From positions 2,998,001 to 3,062,000 of the forward strand of contig OZ005618.1 of NCBI GenBank assembly GCA_963930655.1: 64,000 bases of DNA, read 5' to 3'. The stretch comes from Myrica gale (Eukaryota > Streptophyta > Magnoliopsida > Fagales > Myricaceae). Shown one piece after another: positions 57,341-64,000 of the stretch. The translations under genes and the position numbers were made by a program. The notes beneath the pieces were generated by a model. It did no database searches and was not told the origin of the DNA. It saw only the letters and a program-made list of their open reading frames with translations. Within the stretch, counting starts at the first letter, position 1. Every line of letters begins with the position of its first letter.

Positions 57341-59565
57341 AACATAGAGAGTGAGATTATAACATAAAGACCTTTTTTTTTCTCCTCTAAGCAAAATGGT
57401 AGGAGAGGACTAGCAAAGTGACAATCCAATTTGCATATTACTATTATAGCATTATAGTTCATTCCTGATGTGGAAGGTCTGGTGAACCATAATTGTTAAT
57501 TTAGAAGGGCAATCCGTCACCATAGCCTTAACAAGAGTTCAACGAAGACACAATGTTTGTACCTTAGACATCCTACAGTCTCAATACAAAGGCTCATATT
57601 ATTGGGCCACTAGCCTAAGTGCTAAAAGAAGACTTTATGTGAGAAGGTGAACAATCAAACTTTCCTACAGATTACATCAAACAGAAAATTAAAAGAAAAA
57701 ACTGAAACTTGTACCCATCACGACATCAATTACTGAGATGTGCAGGTACTTCGTGCTAAAGGATTCTTATCTATATGTTAAAGATATTACATTATTACTG
57801 ATTGTTTGCCTAGAAAAAAAATAATTACATTACTGATTGAAGTCTACTTAATGATCATTGTGTTTTTTCACACTATTTCAAGGACTATTCTATACTCTGC
57901 TGCATGCTTAGTAGTTACCCACTTTCAATTGCTATCTGCGGATTCAATTAGAATGGAAATTTTGGCACCGCATTATTCTTTCAACAACCAATAATTTTGT
58001 CCATTTGCGGATTTTCCTCCTCTCTTTTTCTTTTCCTCCCGTGAAAGTGATTGCCATGTGAGGCCTAAGACACTTAATTCCGAGAGTTAATCACGTGTTG
58101 AGCCTGACCTATGGCCTACTGATCAATTCTATATCACCCCGAGTGCTGGCTTAACTTTCGAAGAAATCTCCTCCGTTGGATTGATATTCAATGTTTCGCC
58201 AGTGCAAACGGACGTGTCAACCATCTGACGGCCTATGAAAAAATTAAAAGGTTTACCGGCCCGTACCTTTCGTATATACGTACCTATACATTGCTCGAGA
58301 CACGAGTGCTTTCGACGAAGCTATACAAAAGCCCCCCAAATTCCAGCCAAATATTACGTGCCGTTGTTTTTGAATTATGTACACTCCCACGTGCGAGACG
58401 GACATTTCCTGCCGTTGGATCGGGACAGCCGGCGAATTGAGGTCTTGAACGGCTAATAACCGCCATCAACGGCAGCATTCACGAACATATTTCGCTATCT
58501 TCTCAAAATCGCAAATCTTTCATATGAGGTCAATACGTATCTCCTTGAGAAGGGGGGAGTCACCGTAATACGAAAATGTCCAACTAAAAAAGAAATAAAA
58601 ATTCTGATTTGGTCGGTCCGAACTCCGGATCCAATATGGGACCCACGAAACATGTGGGTCCCGCCGAGATACCATAAATGTCCTAGTTTGGAAAAGATTT
58701 CCTAGCTACTGCATGAACCTCATGCAAAACATCACAAATTTATATATTAATATATATATATATATATATATAAAATTATTATAGCTCTAAGATAGAAGAA
58801 TTAGGTTAGAATTAGCTAGTGAGAAATGCTATAAATTTGTTTGGAAAGAATATGACATTTTAAAATTTTTGAGTGTGTAAAGTTCACTTCTAAAATGAAT
58901 CCTGAAACGTCCAACGAATTTTGACCAAGTATTTCTCTTACCTAAATTACATAAAAACATTTTGGATAATTGATTTTTGGTCAATATTACAGTTGGGTAA
59001 GTACGCATTCAGTTTCTTCACGACTTTTCTTCCACATTCTTTCCCTTTTTTCATATCAAGTGGAAAAAATATTCCCCAACTTGCCAACAACTTCAACATC
59101 CCGAATTGCATAATTAATTAAGTTCTTCGAAAATTGCCTTAATTTTTTTTTCCTAATTTAAAACTACAGCTAGCCCGTGTTTTCAAATGGGCCCGACAAT
59201 GTAATCAAATACAGGAATTCTTAGTAAATTACATTGTTGTGGGCAAGAAATGTTGATATCTCGTCCCATTATCATATGCATAATTTAAGTCACAGGATCT
59301 TAATTAAGCCAAGCTAGTGAGCCACGATATATGTAATATTGTCTGATATGGAATAGCCCATATCTGCAATCTCTGTACATGTAATTCGGACGAGGCCACA
59401 TAACAGTATATTGCACCGTACGTACGTAGTGAACAAGTACTTGAAGGAAAGGTTTACATGTATATATATTTTACCTTAAGCAAATGAAACTCCAAATTAT
59501 CTCATATAGTGACTCGAGGCATATTGTGATTGGAAGTTGGAGTAACTACGCCCCCTTTCTTTTCT
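57341..59565. other. Intergenic region upstream of the expansin gene
   Basis: AT-rich. Holds TA microsatellites (about 58743-58772) and a G-box (CACGTG) near 58389. No gene recognised. Confidence 0.4.
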
Positions 59566-59577
59566 ATATATATATAT
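59566..59577 (+). promoter_or_regulatory. TATA box of the expansin gene
   Basis: A TATATATATATA run lies about 100 bases before the start codon. Confidence 0.55.
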
Positions 59578-59674
59578 CTGGCTCATTCTCTAAAGCCCAC
59601 TACTATCTCACATAAGCCAGAAAACTACCAGTATCACAGGCTCGGCCACTAGGCATTCTCTGAGCTCTGTAATA

Positions 59675-61087
59675 ATGGCTCTTGTTTTTCAACATCAATT
59701 CTCTCTCTTGACACTTATAGCTCTCTTTTCTCTTCTACTCAGCCCAAGCTCTTGCTTCTACCCCAAACTTCTTAATGTTTCAAAGATTCAATCGAGCTCT
59801 GATAATTGGTCACCTGCGGGTGCAACATGGTACGGTAGCCCCACAGGAGCCGGAAGTGATGGTAAGCGAGAAATTAGAAAAAAGAAAAGAAAAACTATAT
59901 TTTAATGTCACGTATATATTCGAAGATTTTGACAAGAATATATGTGGCGTGTTCTGGAAATTGTGCTGACGTTTTCTCTTTTTTTCCTTTGGTAGGGGGT
60001 GCTTGTGGATATGGGAGTACTGTTGAGCAAGCCCCATTCGCTTCAATGGTGTCGGCTGGGGGTCCTTCTTTGTTCGATTCAGGAAAAGGATGTGGAGCTT
60101 GTTATCAGGTTCAACATATTCTCAACCCCGCCTTCCTTTTACCTGCTTTTCTAAACTGCACCTAAAAGAAGAAGAGAAAAAAAAGGCTTATCGGTTCTTC
60201 TGATTCCACAGGTTAAGTGCACAGATAATGCAGCATGCTCGGGGAATCCGGCTACTGTAGTTATCACCGATGAGTGCCCGGGGTGCGTCTCAGAGTCGGT
60301 TCATTTTGATTTAAGTGGCACCGCTTTCGGAGCCATGGCAATTTCTGGCCAGGCTGATCAACTACGCAATGCTGGCGTCTTGCAGATTCAATATACAAGG
60401 CAAGTACTGTGTATGAGGCGTGGGGTTGGGTTGAAGAAAAATAGGAAAGCGCCCATTTTGTCAAGTTCTTAGTCATGTCAAGTATAGCAAACTTCTTCCG
60501 TCGTATATATCGAAAGTCTTCCAGCATATATATCTATAGACTATAGTAGAACTATTCTTGTTTCTAACTTCTAAAGTCTAAATTTGGGCAAGGGTACCGG
60601 ACAACCAAGTCCATCATTACGATTCTACTCTACTTTCTTGCAAATATTTGAGCACTGTACCATAAATTCCTCGCGTAAAATTAGATAAATTTTTGTGATC
60701 GTCCCTTTCTCAACGTTTTATTTCATTGACCATCCTGTCTAATGACTTAAACTAAAACGTCTTTCAGGGTGAAGTGCAATTATCCCGGTGTGTCAATAGC
60801 CTTTCACGTAGATTCAGGCTCTAATCCCGACTACTTCGCTTCCTTGATTGAATACGAAGATGGGGATGGGGACCTTGGTGCAGTTGACCTCAAACAGGCC
60901 CCTGACTCGGACACATGGCTCCCCATGCAGCAGTCCTGGGGCGCAGTTTGGAAACTTGATGCAGGCTCCTTTCTCCATCCGCCTTACGTCGCTCAAGTCA
61001 GGCAATACTGTTGTGGCTAACAACGTGATTCCGGCTGGCTGGGGACCCGGCCAAACTTATCGATCCGTCGTCAACTTCAAAACATGA
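59675..61087 (+). pseudogene. Beta-expansin, frame broken near the C-terminus
   Basis: Beta-expansins are secreted proteins that loosen plant cell walls without hydrolysis. Exons: 59675-59861, 59996-60108, 60212-60399 and 60768 onward. Seen in order: a signal peptide (LLTLIALFSLLLSPSSCF), the EG45-like barrel with [30 protein letters not shown] and the HFDLS motif, then the start of the CBM63 domain (KCNYPGVSIAFHVDSGSN, YEDGDGDLGAVDL, WGAVWKLD). Just after WKLD (60958-60961) the family has about five residues (xGSPL) before QAPFSIRLT. Here about 14 bases are missing, so the original frame ends at TAA 61018-61020 after a foreign tail (246 residues). The conserved ending (PFSIRLTSLKSGNTVVANNV through YRSVVNF) survives in the next frame up to TGA 61085-61087. 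Intron 3 uses a GC donor (AAG/GCAAGT). Confidence 0.85.
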
Positions 61088-62052
61088 GTCCTACGTTTGC
61101 AATTTGCTTTTTGTCCTATGTATCCAAAATGATAAAAGAAAATTAATTATGAAATATCATAATTAGAGGGTATAATTGCTGATGACGATTATATAACGTC
61201 AGCCTAGCATTAATGGAGTACTTTAATAATATATAGTTCGTCTTGTCTTCATAGTAATTAACGGACATTAACTACAAGTAATTTGGAGTTATATATCTAT
61301 TGAGGGGGGAAATGGTGCGACTCTTGTTCCTTCTTTATCCAATTAATCTCCTTTTCTTCTTTAAATATATTATAAGAATCAATTATGTACGTGCCCATTC
61401 AATGAGCAGAATTAAATAATCAAAGAGACTCTGATCCTTTATCTGTACAATCTAAGAAAGAAGAAGAAAGATGTACAGGGAAGGGAATTACACAAAATAC
61501 AAATACAAACATATATATATATATATACTTTCGCAGAACAAATTAAAGAAGTTTGGGGGTTTGGCCAGACTACCTCATTGGTACTAATGACAGTACTGTA
61601 GAGTTTTGTTTCTGAGTGGCATGTATCCTCAACTAATAATATAGAGGATCGAACTTCTATAGAGTATAACTATACAGTATGGTATTTGAGTAGTTTGACG
61701 GCTAAGTTTGTGTATTCAATTCCTCGTAAGGACCGAAATATGCCGCTTCTTAGGTTGGTCCACATGGATGAGTGAGGGTCAACAATTAACAGCCTAGGTG
61801 GCCCATCCAAGTGGGTGCCACCAACCAGATCTAAGTGGGGCATGAACTGCATGCTTTTCCAGTTCATGCAATGGGGCATGCAGAAGAGGCAAACATAGGT
61901 GTATATACGCGCAGATTGGATAAGCCGTACGTATAAGTGTTACAGTTTACACCAATGGATATTATTCCCATTAAAGTTTTTGAAAAGATCAGGTAAATAA
62001 CAAAGGGATTATTTTATGTGTCTAAGTAGCACATTAAACCTTTCTTACCATA
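61088..62052. other. Intergenic region after the expansin gene
   Basis: Includes the expansin 3'UTR, a TA microsatellite (about 61509-61528) and unassigned sequence. No gene seen. Confidence 0.4.
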
Positions 62053-62060
62053 CTTTTTGG

Positions 62061-62306
62061 CAGTGGCGGAGCCAGAAACCCAATTAATGGGGGGCAAATT
62101 TTTTAAGGAAAAATGACAATTTTTTTTTTACTACTTAATGCAAAAAAAGTCTTAAGAGTATAAATAAAAAAAATTAAGGACTAAAAACACTAAAAATATT
62201 GAAATACACGTACCGTACTATTTGCTGATACTGAGAGGTGACATTAAAGATTAAATTCTTGTTGTTCAAGACACCAATAGAGCACAACTAATCACACAAA
62301 CAAAAG

Positions 62307-62338
<32 letters not shown>

Positions 62339-63665
62339 CTTTGTAAAACAAAACACATAAATGAAATAAAAATATTTTCAGCAATATAACTTTTTACTTC
62401 CATAAATGAAGTACTTATTTTTGTTGCTAGAAATGATGTGCCCTATGCTCAATAAGTCCTGCTGAATTTGTTGGGATATGTAAAAAGAAAACATAACACA
62501 TAAATGAGAAAAATAAACAATTATTATATTTCTATTATTCTTGAAAGAAACAATAGCAAAACGAAGCATATTGGAAAAAGAAGCGAAATTATCCAATTAA
62601 AAAAGAATCCAGGTTCCAATGACATAAAAATACTTCTCACCCTTGCTATAATTTTTTTTAGTGTGACAGTACTATTGAACACGAGCTTCTCAAGAGTGAA
62701 ATCTCTATCAACAATAAAATAACCTGACATTGCAAGGAGGAAATACATACTTGGTAAATGATAATAGAAAAAAATTTGGACAAAAAGTTCAATTTTAACA
62801 TCCAAATAACTATTCTACTCCCCTTACAAAATGAGAAAACAGAAAAATCGTAGTTCAAAGTGCCCATTACCTGGCTAAATTAATGGCTAAAATTTTGAAG
62901 AAATAGATTTATAACTTGATCCAAACGTCACAAATTACAATGGAAAAGAAGTTTCACCTTTAGAGAAAGACAATTAAAAACAAGTTAATCTCATGGGCTA
63001 TGAAAAATCAGACCTAAAAACAAAAGATAGATGAAAATGAGTCTTACTTCAACTTTGGATTTTCATAAATTGTGGAGAAGTCAGACATGTAAAATTAGAT
63101 GATGATAGTGACAATAAAATGATATAACCAATGATTCTCTAGTAAGTAAAGATGGACACGCAACACACTTGAATAATTGAATTATCACTTATCCAACAAG
63201 AGCACACCACCCCCTTTCTCAGTATTTGCGATATCCAAATTCTCAACAAAATCCAACATAAAAGGCAAAAGAACAAAAAAAAAGCAGTACTAGAATAGTG
63301 AAAACATCTATTTCAATGATTACAACACACAACGATTATCAGGACTCAGGAGAAGTATATGAAATATTCGTCGCAAAATTCACGACAACGTCGACAAGTT
63401 AATGTAGGATTTCAAGTTTTGACATAAATAAATATCTCTCTGCTTATTCTTTTAATTTGATTTTGAGGTATTGGGCTGCTTGGGTTTTAAGGGGGGCGGG
63501 CTGATTAATCTAGGGAGGCAAGGGGGGCAAGCATAATTTTTATTTGGCCAAGGGGGGCAAACCTAATAAAAATAAATAAATAATAAAAAAATGCATGTAA
63601 AAAAAAGATTTGGGGGGAGCCAACCGGGGCAATGGCCCCGGTTCGCCCCCCTCCCTCCGCCTGTG
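62061..63665. mobile_element. Complete non-autonomous hAT-like element, CAGTGGCGGAGCC type
   Basis: The left end CAGTGGCGGAGCCAG and right end CCTCCCTCCGCCTGTG are imperfect inverted repeats, flanked by a perfect 8-bp duplication CTTTTTGG (62053-62060 and 63666-63673). The G/C-rich subterminal parts read GGGGGGCAAA at the left and GGGGGGCAAGC / GGCAAACC at the right. The 1.6-kb AT-rich interior shows no transposase. Confidence 0.85.
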
Positions 63666-63673
63666 CTTTTTGG

Positions 63674-64000
63674 GATCTTAGACCTCGTTTTACTGGTATC
63701 TTGGGTCTCTTACCAACATCTATAATTGATATATATTGTATTCGATCTCTTCTTTCATTATTCATTTTGAATCTTTTATAAAGGCTTACAAAATAATTTT
63801 AGAGGAATTCAACTACCACACCTATTACCAAGAAGAAGAAAAAGTATTTCTATTTTCTTGACATTAACTTACTTGGTGGCTGATGCTCGATCCCTTTATA
63901 GGAAAATCGATGGCTCTACAATCTTTAGAGTGAAAATCACGTGTTGATCGGCTTCAGCTGTGGCTGGCGGCCTGCCCAATTTTAAAGTCATCCTCGCCGG
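63674..64000. other. Right edge of the window, nothing recognised
   Basis: No gene or repeat could be supported in this last stretch. Confidence 0.4.

Noticed and set aside
1-64000. tRNA, rRNA or CRISPR features
   Set aside because: No tRNA A/B-box pair with a foldable cloverleaf, no rRNA stretch and no regularly spaced repeat-spacer array was noticed by eye. A tRNA scan was not possible.

Overview
This window is nuclear DNA of a flowering plant, most likely a woody eudicot. The evidence is GT-AG introns rich in A/T, plant-only gene families (a UNE10/PIF8-type bHLH factor, a P/U-type cyclin, a beta-expansin, a remorin, a plant-type NOT1) and many small plant DNA transposons. I cannot name the species. 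Gene models were built by hand from reading frame, splice sites and remembered family sequence. No alignment was run.

Layout. 1-901: right-hand part of a hAT-like transposon with a TTGGATT minisatellite. 1210-26540 (+): a 51-exon gene for NOT1 (CNOT1), the scaffold of the CCR4-NOT deadenylase, about 2397 codons; its introns hold LINE tails, MITEs and local tandem duplications. 28745-27032 (-): a five-exon remorin gene, tail to tail with NOT1. 30329-30081 (-): SEC61 beta, whose start codon lies just after a 5'UTR intron. 36279-33003 (-): a two-exon F-box/LRR gene. 39408-42807 (+): a six-exon PIF-like bHLH gene. 42808-51241: a repeat-rich stretch with hAT elements, a CACTA end and MITE-like sequence. 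51242-52185 (+): a two-exon cyclin-U/P gene. 52186-59674: intergenic, with a MULE-type foldback element and another hAT-like element. 59675-61087 (+): a four-exon beta-expansin gene. 62061-63665: a complete hAT-like element with a perfect 8-bp target-site duplication.

The genes have unrelated jobs (mRNA decay, membrane scaffold, ER translocation, ubiquitin ligase adaptor, light signalling, cell cycle, cell wall), so no operon-like logic applies. The points most worth checking are: (1) an in-frame TAG where the family has Gln in NOT1 exon 40, in an otherwise intact essential gene; (2) a roughly 14-nt deletion in the last expansin exon that shifts the frame before the conserved C-terminus; (3) a decayed tandem copy of NOT1 exon 19, with its acceptor AG changed, inside the preceding intron; (4) several hAT-type elements that share end motifs, some with exact 8-bp target duplications, yet each filled with a different self-complementary repeat word; and (5) a near-perfect inverted repeat that could form a small-RNA-like hairpin downstream of the F-box gene.
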